A DNA stretch of 64,000 nt from Levilactobacillus parabrevis ATCC 53295. GTDB taxonomy: Bacteria; Bacillota; Bacilli; Lactobacillales; Lactobacillaceae. A program made the translations under genes and the position numbers. The DNA is taken from contig NZ_AZCZ01000001.1 in the NCBI RefSeq assembly GCF_001434055.1, positions 1 through 64,000 on the forward strand, read 5' to 3'. Of the stretch, positions 1 to 7,909 are shown one piece after another. Within the stretch, counting starts at the first letter, position 1. Every line of letters begins with the position of its first letter. The notes beneath the pieces were generated by a model. The model did no database searches and was not told the DNA's origin. It saw only the letters and a program-made list of their open reading frames with translations.

Positions 1-238
1 AACTTTCTGAATATTTATTCAACATCCAAGAAGTAATGAATGACGGATGAAGCACGTCTTGACAACATAAATCATTCTATCAGTTGCTGTTTAACTCGTC
101 AAGCATTAATTTCAAATTTGTATGACTATTCAATAATTTGTTATTTATGCATTGGCTGTCTCAAACAGCAACAGGTAATATCTTATCAATCATCCAACGA
201 TTGGTCAAGCATTTTTTCAAAAAATAAAAGCACCCTCC
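1..238. other. Gene-free left edge of the window
   Basis: I see no gene here. A perfect 10-bp inverted repeat, GTTGCTGTTT at 83-92 and AAACAGCAAC at 163-172, could form a long-loop hairpin. GTCAAGCATT occurs at about 99-108 and again at about 204-213. No promoter or RNA gene could be assigned. Confidence 0.4.
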
Positions 239-251
239 TTATGAGGATGCT
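222..251 (-). terminator. Rho-independent terminator of the S1-domain gene
   Basis: AGCACCCTC (229-237) pairs with GAGGATGCT (243-251) through one mismatch, and on the minus strand the stem is followed by a T-rich tract. The stop codon of the upstream gene lies in the loop, so the hairpin's 5' arm is also coding sequence. Confidence 0.85.
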
Positions 252-628
252 TTCTCTTGATCCAAATGCCGCAACGCTTCGGCTTTCCAGCCCGCTAAAC
301 GGTCGTCAATTGGCTTAAATCCAATGTTGATCCGGTGGTTCGTCCAATAGTGCCGATGCTGATGTTCATCCGGTTCCGGCCCAAAGTCGACGTGCTCAAG
401 GCACCGCAACGATAGACTAATCTTACCTGTGAACTCATCAATATCAAGAACGACCACGTTCACTTCCTGATTAACCTTTAAATAATCGTGAATGTCTTTG
501 ACGTAACCACAATGACACTCCGAGATGTGAATCAAGCCTTGACGGTGACCGCCGAGACTAACGAAGGCGCCATACGGTTGGATTCCTGTAATCCGTCCCG
601 TTACCCTCTGACCAATTTTAAACGTCAT
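239..628 (-). CDS. yugI: S1 domain RNA-binding protein (general stress protein 13 / CvfD family)
   Basis: This 129-residue protein is a single S1 domain (about residues 3-75, with GRITGIQPYGAFVSL and GLIHISE) followed by a short charged tail. The layout and length match the Gram-positive GSP13/CvfD family of ribosome- or RNA-associated post-transcriptional regulators. The ATG at 628 is chosen because AGGAGG stands seven bases upstream. An in-frame GTG six bases earlier is too close to that site. It ends inside its own terminator hairpin. The family call is firm; the RNA targets are unknown. Confidence 0.88.
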   Translation of the reverse strand: MTFKIGQRVTGRITGIQPYGAFVSLGGHRQGLIHISECHCGYVKDIHDYLKVNQEVNVVVLDIDEFTGKISLSLRCLEHVDFGPEPDEHQHRHYWTNHRINIGFKPIDDRLAGWKAEALRHLDQEKASS

Positions 629-659
629 CGCCACGCCTCCTATCTTTGCGACCAGTCAG

Positions 660-1250
660 TTAGTCTTCGCTGACCGTAACCTTGTCCATCGTAACTGGGG
701 TTGCAGGTTGATCGCTAGCATCAGTCTTGACTGCAGCAATCGCGTCAACCACATCCATCCCCGTAATCACTTGGCCGAACACCGTGTGCCGGAAGTCCAG
801 CCATGGTGTCCCACCTTTTTCGTAAGCTTTAACGATCTCTTCAGGGAAGCCAGCATCCTTCATCTGACCCTGAATTTGTGGCGTCATATCTTTATCCTGA
901 ACAATAAAGAATTGACTACCATTCGTATTAGGACCCGCATTGGCCATGGATAAAGCCCCACGTAAGTTATACAACTCTGGTGAGAACTCGTCTTCGAATG
1001 GTTGGCCCCAGATACTTTCGCCACCCATTCCCGTACCAGTCGGATCCCCACCTTGAATCATAAAGTTTGGGATCACACGGTGGAAGGTCATCCCATCGTA
1101 GTAACCAGCCTTGGCGTGCGTTACAAAGTTTTCAACCGTCTTTGGTGCTTGTTCGGGGAAGAGTTGCAGCTGAATGGTCCCCATGGACGTTTCAATCGTT
1201 ACTTGTGGACCCCTGGCGTTAGCCAAATCAATTTGTGGAAACTTTGTCAT
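660..1250 (-). CDS. ppiB: Peptidyl-prolyl cis-trans isomerase, cyclophilin type
   Basis: A 196-residue cyclophilin that would catalyse cis-trans isomerisation of prolyl bonds. Signature segments are [19 protein letters not shown] with the catalytic Arg (about residues 58-77), NGSQFFI and the HTVFGQV region near the C terminus. No signal peptide or membrane segment is seen, so it should be cytosolic. The ATG at 1250 has GGAGG seven bases upstream; an in-frame extension to 1277 has no good ribosome binding site. It lies 31 bp upstream of the S1-domain gene on the same strand, and I see no terminator between them. Confidence 0.93.
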   Translation of the reverse strand: MTKFPQIDLANARGPQVTIETSMGTIQLQLFPEQAPKTVENFVTHAKAGYYDGMTFHRVIPNFMIQGGDPTGTGMGGESIWGQPFEDEFSPELYNLRGALSMANAGPNTNGSQFFIVQDKDMTPQIQGQMKDAGFPEEIVKAYEKGGTPWLDFRHTVFGQVITGMDVVDAIAAVKTDASDQPATPVTMDKVTVSED

Positions 1251-1378
1251 AATTATCCTCCATATCTTTTCAAACATTACCTAGTCATCTATTATCACCG
1301 CCTAACGGGAAAAATGCAACTGATGTCACTGGTGCTATACTAGATATACCTAATAGTAAGAAGAAAGGAAGTTACACA

Positions 1379-1888
1379 ATGATTAAACCAACCACAGCTT
1401 ACGGCCAACGGACAATTGATCTCCTTAACGTACGAGGCGTTGATCTGAAAGATATCGCCGACCTCGTGATTTACCTGCAAAAGGACTACATTAAAGATCT
1501 CTCCCCGGAGATGGCCTTACATAGCGTTCAAACCGTCTTAAACAAACGTGAAGTCCAAAACGCTGTGATTACCGGAATTCAACTCGATATCGCTGCCGAA
1601 CACCACACGCTCATGGAGCCTCTTCAAACGATCGTTGAACGTGACGAAGGTCTCTACGGTGTCGACGAAACCATGGCACTCTCAATTGTCGACCTCTACG
1701 GCTCCATCGGTTTTACCAATTACGGCTACATTGACCGGACGAAGCCAGGAATTCTCGCCAAGCTCAACGCACATGAACCCGGGATCATTCATACTTTCTT
1801 GGACGACCTAGTCGGCGCAATCGCCGCAGCGGGGGCGGCTCGGTTGGCCCACGATGATGCTGGCGAACAGGACACCCCCTTCAAATAA
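1379..1888 (+). CDS. Phosphatidylglycerophosphatase A family protein (YutG-like)
   Basis: This 169-residue protein matches the soluble Gram-positive branch of the PgpA family: LLNVRGVDLKDIADLVIYLQ near the N terminus, KREVQNAVITG, YGVDETMALSIVDLYGS and a C-terminal FLDDLVGAIAAA segment. PgpA proteins dephosphorylate phosphatidylglycerophosphate in lipid synthesis, but for this branch the activity is inferred. The ATG follows GAAAGGAAG. An extended -10, TGCTATACT, ends at 1341, about 38 bp upstream. It stands divergent from the cyclophilin gene. Confidence 0.85.
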   Translation: MIKPTTAYGQRTIDLLNVRGVDLKDIADLVIYLQKDYIKDLSPEMALHSVQTVLNKREVQNAVITGIQLDIAAEHHTLMEPLQTIVERDEGLYGVDETMALSIVDLYGSIGFTNYGYIDRTKPGILAKLNAHEPGIIHTFLDDLVGAIAAAGAARLAHDDAGEQDTPFK

Positions 1889-1921
1889 TTATGACAATTT
1901 TGTTAAGCTTCACCCGACCTG

Positions 1922-1950
1922 CTGACATTGGCGTCAAAAACTCCTACAAT
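1922..1950 (+). promoter_or_regulatory. SigA-type promoter of the DedA gene
   Basis: CTGACA (1922-1927) and TACAAT (1945-1950) are separated by 17 bp and lie about 36 bp before the start codon at 1987. Confidence 0.6.
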
Positions 1951-1986
1951 GTGAGTATTATCAAATAACAACTAAGGAGCACCTTA

Positions 1987-2658
1987 ATGGCCTATTTAAT
2001 TGATTTCGTTCTCCACATTGACGACCACTTGGTCAACATCGTCAATACCTTTGGTGGCTCAACCTACCTCATCTTGTTTGCCATCGTCTTTGTGGAAACT
2101 GGTGCTGTGATTCTGCCCTTCTTACCGGGGGATTCACTGCTCTTTGCGGCGGCTGCCCTGGCCGCTAACCCGGCATACGGTTTGAACATCTGGCTGTTCG
2201 TGGCTATTTTCCTAGTCGCTGCGATTGGCGGGGACTCGCTGAACTTTTACCTCGGCGGTCGTGCCGGAGCCGCACTGTCTAACCACTCATGGTTTGGCCG
2301 ACTGATCAACAAGGATAAATTAGCACAATCTGAACAGTTCTTTAGAAAGCACGGTCCACTGGCCATCTTCCTGGGTCGGTTCATGCCGATCATCCGGACG
2401 TTCGTACCATTCACCGCTGCGGGATCACAATTTCCCTACCGCCGGTTCCTGAAGTACAACGTCAGTGCCGCTCTGACCTGGGTCTTTATCTGCTGTGGCG
2501 GAGGTTACTTCTTCGGTAACATTCCCTTCGTCAAGGAACACTTCTCAGCAGTCGTTCTGGGAATCATCGTTATTTCTTTGATTCCTGCCGTTGTGGGTTG
2601 GCTCAAGGGTCGTCACACGTCCCGTCCCAATCCCCAGCGAATTCCCGAAGACGATTAA
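1987..2658 (+). CDS. DedA family membrane protein
   Basis: A 223-residue integral membrane protein of the DedA/SNARE-associated family. The family signature is visible as ETGAVILPFLPGDSLLF (about residues 37-53) and FLGRFMPIIRTFVPFTAG-like text (about 133-150), with several hydrophobic segments and a basic tail. DedA proteins act as lipid flippases (undecaprenyl phosphate or phosphatidylethanolamine) or support membrane homeostasis; which applies here cannot be told. The ATG follows AAGGAGCACCTTA. It has its own promoter and ends at a strong terminator. Confidence 0.92.
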   Translation: MAYLIDFVLHIDDHLVNIVNTFGGSTYLILFAIVFVETGAVILPFLPGDSLLFAAAALAANPAYGLNIWLFVAIFLVAAIGGDSLNFYLGGRAGAALSNHSWFGRLINKDKLAQSEQFFRKHGPLAIFLGRFMPIIRTFVPFTAAGSQFPYRRFLKYNVSAALTWVFICCGGGYFFGNIPFVKEHFSAVVLGIIVISLIPAVVGWLKGRHTSRPNPQRIPEDD

Positions 2659-2677
2659 ATTGAAATAATTGCATTTA

Positions 2678-2718
2678 AAAAGTTGGAGTCGACAGCGATG
2701 TCGGTTCCAACTTTTTTT
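2678..2718. terminator. Bidirectional terminator between dedA and the MFS gene
   Basis: AGTTGGA...TCCAACT arms (2681-2711) with an inner TCGACA/TGTCG pairing are flanked by an A-run on the left and seven Ts on the right, so the hairpin can end transcripts from both sides. Confidence 0.88.
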
Positions 2719-2720
2719 GG

Positions 2721-4052
2721 TTAATTTTCGTTAGTCTTTGGCAAATCAATCTTCCCTACTATGAAGATATAAGATAAGGCACCCAGTAACGCAATAAAGG
2801 CGATAAAGACTAAGGCCGAGGAGAAGTTCCCGTTCGCAACTAAGAAACCAATGACGATTGGGACCACGATAGAAGATAACGCCCCACAGAAGTTAAACAT
2901 CCCGCCAGCTAAACCAATCAATTCCTTAGGTGCAAGCGCCGTGACAAACACCCAGGTAATCGTTGCCAGACCATTACCGAAGAAGGCAATCGACATGAAC
3001 ATAATGATAAGTACAGGATTAGTCGTAAAGTTGGCACCCATAATCAGCAAAGTTAATAATAGCCCGGTGATAACTGGTAACTTACGGGCAAAACTCTCTG
3101 AATGCTTTCCTTTCAACAACCGGTCAGAAACATAGCCCGCCAAGATGACCCCGGCAAATGCAGATAGATAAGGAATACTTGAAAGCATCCCCGATTGTAA
3201 GAAATTGATATGCTTAGCTTCCGTTAAGTACGTTGGGAACCAGGTTAGGAAGAACCAGAACGTCCCTGAAATAGCAAACTGCCCAATATAAATTCCAATC
3301 AGCCGACGATTAAATAGCTTTTTAACGTTGGACCAAGTTAACTTAGCCTTAGGTTGTTGATTCTTTTCCTTAATAAATTCTTCTTCCGTGATGGCACCAC
3401 CGGCTTGAATGTATTCAAGCTCATCTGCCCCAATCCACCGACTCTTTTGTGGATCATGGTAAATAACATACCATACGATTGACCAAATAATCCCAATAAC
3501 CCCAGTTACAATGAAGAGTCCTTGCCAACCGATACTCTTATGAATTGCAAACAAGATTGGGGTAGAAAAAGCGAGCCCTAAAAATTGTGCTGAAGAGTAT
3601 ATCCCAATCGCTGTTCCCCGTTCATCATCTGGGAACCAATAGGAGACTGCCCGGTTGTTTGCTGGCATAACCGGCGCTTCGAAGAACCCTATCCCCAGTC
3701 GCAGCCCCAGCAACTGACCAAAGTTTCCGACCATCGACTGGAATACCGTGATTACTGACCAAAAGAATAGGCTAATAGTGTATGTAATCCGTGATCCCAG
3801 TTTATCCAGTAAAATCCCGCCAGGAATCTGCATCGCAGCATAGATCCAGCCGAATGCCGAAAAAATCAGTCCCTGTTGCACCGTTGACAAACCGATGTCC
3901 TTGGCCATCTCAGGCATCGCAATTGAAACGTTGGTTCGATCCATATAGTTAATAATGATATTAACAAAAATCAACGCGAGGACGACATACCTAATATGTG
4001 TCGAGAGCTTTGGTTTTGCTTTAACCGCCGTGGCTTCCTTAGACTCTTTCAT
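2721..4052 (-). CDS. MFS transporter, anion:cation symporter-like
   Basis: A 443-residue transporter with about twelve hydrophobic segments. The motif DRTNVSIAMPEMAKDIGLS after the first segment (about residues 38-56) and GGILLDKLGSR (about 78-88) are typical of the ACS branch of the major facilitator superfamily, which imports organic anions such as hexuronates, aldarates or phthalate-like acids. The start at 4052 overlaps the last 14 bp of the FAD oxidoreductase gene, so the two are translationally linked. It probably imports the substrate or a precursor handled by that enzyme. The substrate is unknown. Confidence 0.88.
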   Translation of the reverse strand: MKESKEATAVKAKPKLSTHIRYVVLALIFVNIIINYMDRTNVSIAMPEMAKDIGLSTVQQGLIFSAFGWIYAAMQIPGGILLDKLGSRITYTISLFFWSVITVFQSMVGNFGQLLGLRLGIGFFEAPVMPANNRAVSYWFPDDERGTAIGIYSSAQFLGLAFSTPILFAIHKSIGWQGLFIVTGVIGIIWSIVWYVIYHDPQKSRWIGADELEYIQAGGAITEEEFIKEKNQQPKAKLTWSNVKKLFNRRLIGIYIGQFAISGTFWFFLTWFPTYLTEAKHINFLQSGMLSSIPYLSAFAGVILAGYVSDRLLKGKHSESFARKLPVITGLLLTLLIMGANFTTNPVLIIMFMSIAFFGNGLATITWVFVTALAPKELIGLAGGMFNFCGALSSIVVPIVIGFLVANGNFSSALVFIAFIALLGALSYIFIVGKIDLPKTNEN

Positions 4053-6321
4053 GACCGTTCACTCCTTTAGTCAAATTCTGAATCGTTGCGTACGCCCTAA
4101 TCTCTACTAAAGAGAACTGTTCACTCCCATTAGTCGTCAATGCTCGAACTCGCAGCGCCTTTGTCGTAATTGCCGTTGGTAACCGGAGGATAAGGTGCCG
4201 CTGTCGGTTACCCTGAATCGTCTCAATTGTTTGCCACCCGGTATCCGTCAGATAATCCACCGTAAAGTCTTTCAACAACTCTGGAATCACCGGAAAATCC
4301 GTCCGATGATGGTGAAGATTGATGAGATCTTCATTCACATCGTCATTTAAAGTTAACCGAATCTCCTGAATTTGTTGCGCGGCCGACCAAGTTAACGTCA
4401 CATCTTCCGGCTCCCCACGGAATGGTGCTACCCACATGTTGGGGCCAGCAAACGGTCGCAAGTAGCCATTCGTCAAATTTCCTGCCGCAAACGCTTCTGT
4501 ATCAGCTACTCTAAAGACGAAGTTATGCCGATTGAACTTTTGATTGGTCCACTCAAGAATCGGACTCGTTCGCACAAAGTGGTGGAGCTTCGGTTGCTTC
4601 AATTCTCCAACGGGCTCGTTGATAAAACTCAGGACCCCCTGGTACTCATGCGCACTAACCATCAGTGCCAGGCCAGGTTCCCCACTGACAACCACAAAAA
4701 TATTCAGTGGGTGGTCCGGCTGCCATTCAAAGGGAATCGTCACCCAGTCATGTGTCCCCGCAACAACCGGTACCGTAATCGTTTTAAGTAGCTCTTCTGG
4801 AATATAGTTTTGACCTTTACCGGTTTGGTAAAAACTAACTGAAAGATTACCACCAAGCTCAGTGTTCACCATCAAATCTAAACCATGTATCCTAGGATTC
4901 ACCGGAAAAGTAAATGCCACTGGCTTCTCTAGTGGATATGGCAGACTATCCTCGCTATAGGTATTGATTTGCGTTAATACCTGGCTAGCCGTCACCACAG
5001 CCTGTTGTGCTAAATCTGCTGGATCTGGAACACTTAACCCCAGGATAGAACTGTCTTCACGTAACATTAGGCTCTGAAATTCCGTTAAGTGCTCACGATA
5101 AATATCTCCTGCCTGAATCTGCCGACTGAAAGCAAAAGCCGCAGCTAGTCCTGCTGCCTGTCCACCAATCGCACAGGTTGCCATAACTCTAGTTGACCCG
5201 AAAGCAACGTGACTCACACTGATATCCCTACCTGCTAGGAACAGATTATGGATATTTCGGGAATACAGGGATCGCAAGGGAATATGATAAAGGCCGTCTG
5301 GGACAGAGTCTTCCGTGCCAGCTTCTTTGGTATACATCCCAGAAGATGGATGAATATCAATTGACCACCCACCAAAAGCAACTTTATCCTTGAAGTCTGT
5401 CTGTTCTTCAATATCTTGCTGGCACAACATATAATCACCCAGGAAACGGCGATATTCTCGTTTTCCCACAACGGAACCAACCCACTCTAGCGTCAAATTA
5501 TCCGCATCATACTTACCAGAGTTTTTAATATAGTCCCAGATTCCAAAAACTGCCGCCTGTAATTCATCACGGATACTTTCATTATCATGGACAACGTCGT
5601 GGTCACCGCCCCATTCAATCCACCAATAAGCACACCCGTTATCATCCTTTTTGATGACTCGGCTTTTAACGATTTCAGTCTTCGTAATGTCTCTGGCAAA
5701 GAACGGCTTGGTAAACTTCACGGCATGCCCGACGTCCTTTGTGTAGAAGAATATCGAACTTCCTAATAATTTCTGATCAGCCACCTCTGGCGCTAAGGAT
5801 TCTCCAAAAGTAGCTCGCGCTTCTCTGCCAAGATGAAACTCGGCGCCAGCATTAAAAGCAATCAAGCCATCACCGGTACAGTCGATGAAGTAATCGCTCC
5901 TGAAAGTTAATTGTGTTTCGGAACCTTGAACGAATCCCGTAACTGCCGCTACCGTGTGTTCATCGTGCATACTGACCTGTAAAATCTCCGTATTCAGAAA
6001 CAAGTCGATATTTGCTTCCGTACGGACCTTTTCCAAGAGTAACAAATCCCAGAGATAGGGATTACCATCTGGATTACGATACTGATTTTCAACAAACAAC
6101 TCCCCCATTATCCCTGTCTCTCGGCCATATCGGTTAATACCGTGTTTCGAGGCACCGCCAACCCACACGCGAATTTCACTACTGGAGTTCCCACCTAGTA
6201 CACTACGATTTTGAACAAGCGCCACGTGACAGCCTACCCGCGCACTACTGATTGCGGCACATACCCCGGCTAGGCCACCACCAACAACGACAATGTCAAA
6301 AGTTTGTGAGCAACTTTCCAT
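4039..6321 (-). CDS. FAD-dependent oxidoreductase, substrate unknown
   Basis: A 760-residue protein. Residues about 7-40 carry a Rossmann dinucleotide-binding motif (GGGLAG) and then GGNSSSEIRVWVGGA. This matches the FAD-dependent oxidoreductase family (PF12831-like) often found in sugar-degradation clusters. A second FAD-contact region, FLAGRDISVSHVAFGSTRVM, is near residue 370. The C-terminal ~280 residues (about 480-760) are not part of the FAD fold and read like one or two beta-sandwich modules, possibly carbohydrate-binding. The ATG at 6321 has AGGGG 11 bases upstream. It is first in a two-gene operon with an MFS transporter, driven by an AraC/CcpA-type promoter. There is no signal peptide, so it acts inside the cell. 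The reaction cannot be named. Confidence 0.85.
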   Translation of the reverse strand: MESCSQTFDIVVVGGGLAGVCAAISSARVGCHVALVQNRSVLGGNSSSEIRVWVGGASKHGINRYGRETGIMGELFVENQYRNPDGNPYLWDLLLLEKVRTEANIDLFLNTEILQVSMHDEHTVAAVTGFVQGSETQLTFRSDYFIDCTGDGLIAFNAGAEFHLGREARATFGESLAPEVADQKLLGSSIFFYTKDVGHAVKFTKPFFARDITKTEIVKSRVIKKDDNGCAYWWIEWGGDHDVVHDNESIRDELQAAVFGIWDYIKNSGKYDADNLTLEWVGSVVGKREYRRFLGDYMLCQQDIEEQTDFKDKVAFGGWSIDIHPSSGMYTKEAGTEDSVPDGLYHIPLRSLYSRNIHNLFLAGRDISVSHVAFGSTRVMATCAIGGQAAGLAAAFAFSRQIQAGDIYREHLTEFQSLMLREDSSILGLSVPDPADLAQQAVVTASQVLTQINTYSEDSLPYPLEKPVAFTFPVNPRIHGLDLMVNTELGGNLSVSFYQTGKGQNYIPEELLKTITVPVVAGTHDWVTIPFEWQPDHPLNIFVVVSGEPGLALMVSAHEYQGVLSFINEPVGELKQPKLHHFVRTSPILEWTNQKFNRHNFVFRVADTEAFAAGNLTNGYLRPFAGPNMWVAPFRGEPEDVTLTWSAAQQIQEIRLTLNDDVNEDLINLHHHRTDFPVIPELLKDFTVDYLTDTGWQTIETIQGNRQRHLILRLPTAITTKALRVRALTTNGSEQFSLVEIRAYATIQNLTKGVNGHERV

Positions 6322-6360
6322 AAGTTTCACATCCCCTTGTTTATTTAGCTTACGTCTATT

Positions 6361-6389
6361 ATTATGGATGTGTGTGATAGCGCTTACAA
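6361..6389 (-). promoter_or_regulatory. Promoter of the FAD oxidoreductase-MFS operon
   Basis: On the minus strand TTGTAA (6384-6389) and CATAAT (6361-6366) are 17 bp apart, giving a start near 6354, about 33 bp before the start codon. The -35 overlaps a cre site and abuts two direct repeats upstream. Confidence 0.65.
6375..6388 (-). promoter_or_regulatory. cre site (CcpA operator)
   Basis: TGTAAGCGCTATCA on the minus strand fits the cre consensus TGWAANCGNTNWCA at every fixed position. It overlaps the -35 of the FAD/MFS promoter, so CcpA bound here should block initiation. ccpA itself is encoded at 33.6 kb. Confidence 0.8.
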
Positions 6390-6393
6390 TTTC

Positions 6394-6434
6394 CTTTTTT
6401 GACACTTATTTATCTTTTTTTGACATTGATTAGT
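6394..6434. promoter_or_regulatory. Two direct repeats, candidate AraC-type operator
   Basis: CTTTTTTGACACTTATTTAT (6394-6413) and TTTTTTTGACATTGATTAGT (6415-6434) are identical at 15-16 of 20 positions and repeat every 21 bp, two helical turns. The promoter-proximal copy ends four bases from the -35 of the divergent operon. This is the usual geometry for AraC-family activators, which bind tandem half-sites next to a -35. Confidence 0.6.
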
Positions 6435-6455
6435 TTTCAGAAAGGTGGTGTTCAC

Positions 6456-7220
6456 ATGCTCACAATTGAAACCAATCAATACACCTTTTGGCAGGAAAAG
6501 CCCCATTTCCTCTTGCACTCCGACACAGAAAATTTCTGGGTCATGTATGTAATTGAGGATGGCGATTGCAATTATCAAATCGGTGATCAAGCTGGCGAAG
6601 CCCATCGTGCAACCATTCTTCTGTGTCCACCGCAAGTTGAATTTAAACGTGAGGTCATCCATCCCCTCACCTTCCACTTCGTCCGGTTCACCTTCACTTC
6701 GCATTTTTTCAAAGACCAAGACTTAAGTGGACACTTTGCGCAGGCCAACGCCCGCATCTTGGAAGATTGCTCCTACCTACGACAACTAGAGTACTGTCCT
6801 TCTGCTGAAGTGGCGGCCTTACAGAACCATTTTATGGCAGACATCTTCAATACCGAATTGTATCGCAAATTGTTTGAGCAGCACCACCCCACCATTCATT
6901 CCGCAGCTATTCGAGAAGCTGTGACCTTCATGGCGAACCACTATCAAGATCAAATCACAATTAACGAAGTCGCCCGCGAGATTGGCTGGAGTTCAGCATA
7001 CTTCTCTCGCCGATTTAAATCAGAAGCGGGCATTACACCCGTTCAACACCTGGAAAGACTCAAGCTACGGGCTGTTCAACAACTCCTAATTACCACTGAT
7101 CTCCCCATTGACACAGTTGCCGTCAAAGCCGGTTATTCCGATGGCTACTATCTCAGCCGGAAATTTTCAGCCTGTATGCACACTAGTCCCAGCGACTTTC
7201 GACGAAACCATCAAATATAA
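6456..7220 (+). CDS. AraC family transcriptional regulator
   Basis: A 254-residue regulator. The N-terminal ~130 residues form a cupin-like sensor domain (WVMYVIEDGDCNYQIGD). The C-terminal ~100 residues hold two helix-turn-helix units typical of AraC/XylS proteins (INEVAREIGWSSAYFSRRFK and VAVKAGYSDGYYLSRKF). The ATG at 6456 is preceded by AAAGGTGG; an upstream in-frame ATG at 6399 would start within the operator repeats. It is divergent from the FAD/MFS operon and is the obvious candidate to activate it in response to the substrate. It ends at a terminator shared with the convergent operon. Confidence 0.92.
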   Translation: MLTIETNQYTFWQEKPHFLLHSDTENFWVMYVIEDGDCNYQIGDQAGEAHRATILLCPPQVEFKREVIHPLTFHFVRFTFTSHFFKDQDLSGHFAQANARILEDCSYLRQLEYCPSAEVAALQNHFMADIFNTELYRKLFEQHHPTIHSAAIREAVTFMANHYQDQITINEVAREIGWSSAYFSRRFKSEAGITPVQHLERLKLRAVQQLLITTDLPIDTVAVKAGYSDGYYLSRKFSACMHTSPSDFRRNHQI

Positions 7221-7222
7221 CA

Positions 7223-7266
7223 AAAATCGCAGCCGACAAAAATTGTCAGTTGCGATTTTATTTTTT
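7223..7266. terminator. Bidirectional terminator
   Basis: AAAATCGCA (7223-7231) pairs with TGCGATTTT (7251-7259), with GACAA/TTGTC inside. T-rich runs follow on both strands. It serves the AraC gene and the convergent TIGR01906 operon. Confidence 0.85.
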
Positions 7267-7273
7267 ATAAGTT

Positions 7274-7909
7274 TTATTCTCCAGCATGCTTAAACGACTG
7301 CCGTCCCAGCCAATACAGCCAAATCAGCCCCGCCTCGAACAAGGCAAACGCCATAACAAAGCAGTGGAGAAAGAACGTGTCCGGTAGCGCCGTAATAATC
7401 GGGTCCAGACTCGGATCGAACAGCCAGTCATTGTTGCGGAAGAGAATCTTGTGGAAATCAATAAAGAAGTCGTTGAAGTCCACCGCCATCACTGCCGCCA
7501 ACACAATCGGAATGACCGTTGCTACCTGCATAGGCCGAATCAACCGCCACCGCTCCCCGTAGCGTTTCAACCGTCGGAAATACCACACGGCTGGATAAAT
7601 ACTCACCAGGAGCACGACGTTATTCACCAAGAACAGTTGCTTCACGTCATGAAAATGAACCATCCCCGTAAACGACGTGGGAAAGTCACTCATCTTAAGA
7701 TCCGTCACCCACGGCAACTCCAAATAACCCAGCATCTGATAATAGTTATGCATAATCTTTTGCGGCGTCATTTGGACCGTTTGAGAAATTTTAAGCCAAT
7801 GAATGTCCAACCGATACAGCCAGACCGCGTTGATCGTCAAAAAGATACTCAACGTCAGCAACAATAAAATCAGCGCTGTTAACCCAACGCCGCGTTGCCA
7901 CTTAGTCAA
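7274..7909 (-). CDS. TIGR01906 / DUF1461 family integral membrane protein
   Basis: A 211-residue membrane protein with about four hydrophobic segments: residues 9-30, about 95-112, about 127-143 and a C-terminal one near 180-200. Large extracytoplasmic loops carry conserved aromatic residues and the HFHDVKQLF segment. It matches a lactic-acid-bacterial membrane protein family of unknown function that regularly follows a TIGR01457 HAD phosphatase and YutD, as here. It overlaps the HAD gene by 8 bp and is last in the operon. Confidence 0.82.
   Translation of the reverse strand: MTKWQRGVGLTALILLLLTLSIFLTINAVWLYRLDIHWLKISQTVQMTPQKIMHNYYQMLGYLELPWVTDLKMSDFPTSFTGMVHFHDVKQLFLVNNVVLLVSIYPAVWYFRRLKRYGERWRLIRPMQVATVIPIVLAAVMAVDFNDFFIDFHKILFRNNDWLFDPSLDPIITALPDTFFLHCFVMAFALFEAGLIWLYWLGRQSFKHAGE

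Noticed and set aside
40-318. Possible plus-strand gene at the left edge
   Set aside because: No ribosome binding site, overlaps the S1-domain gene's end in antisense, no recognisable protein.
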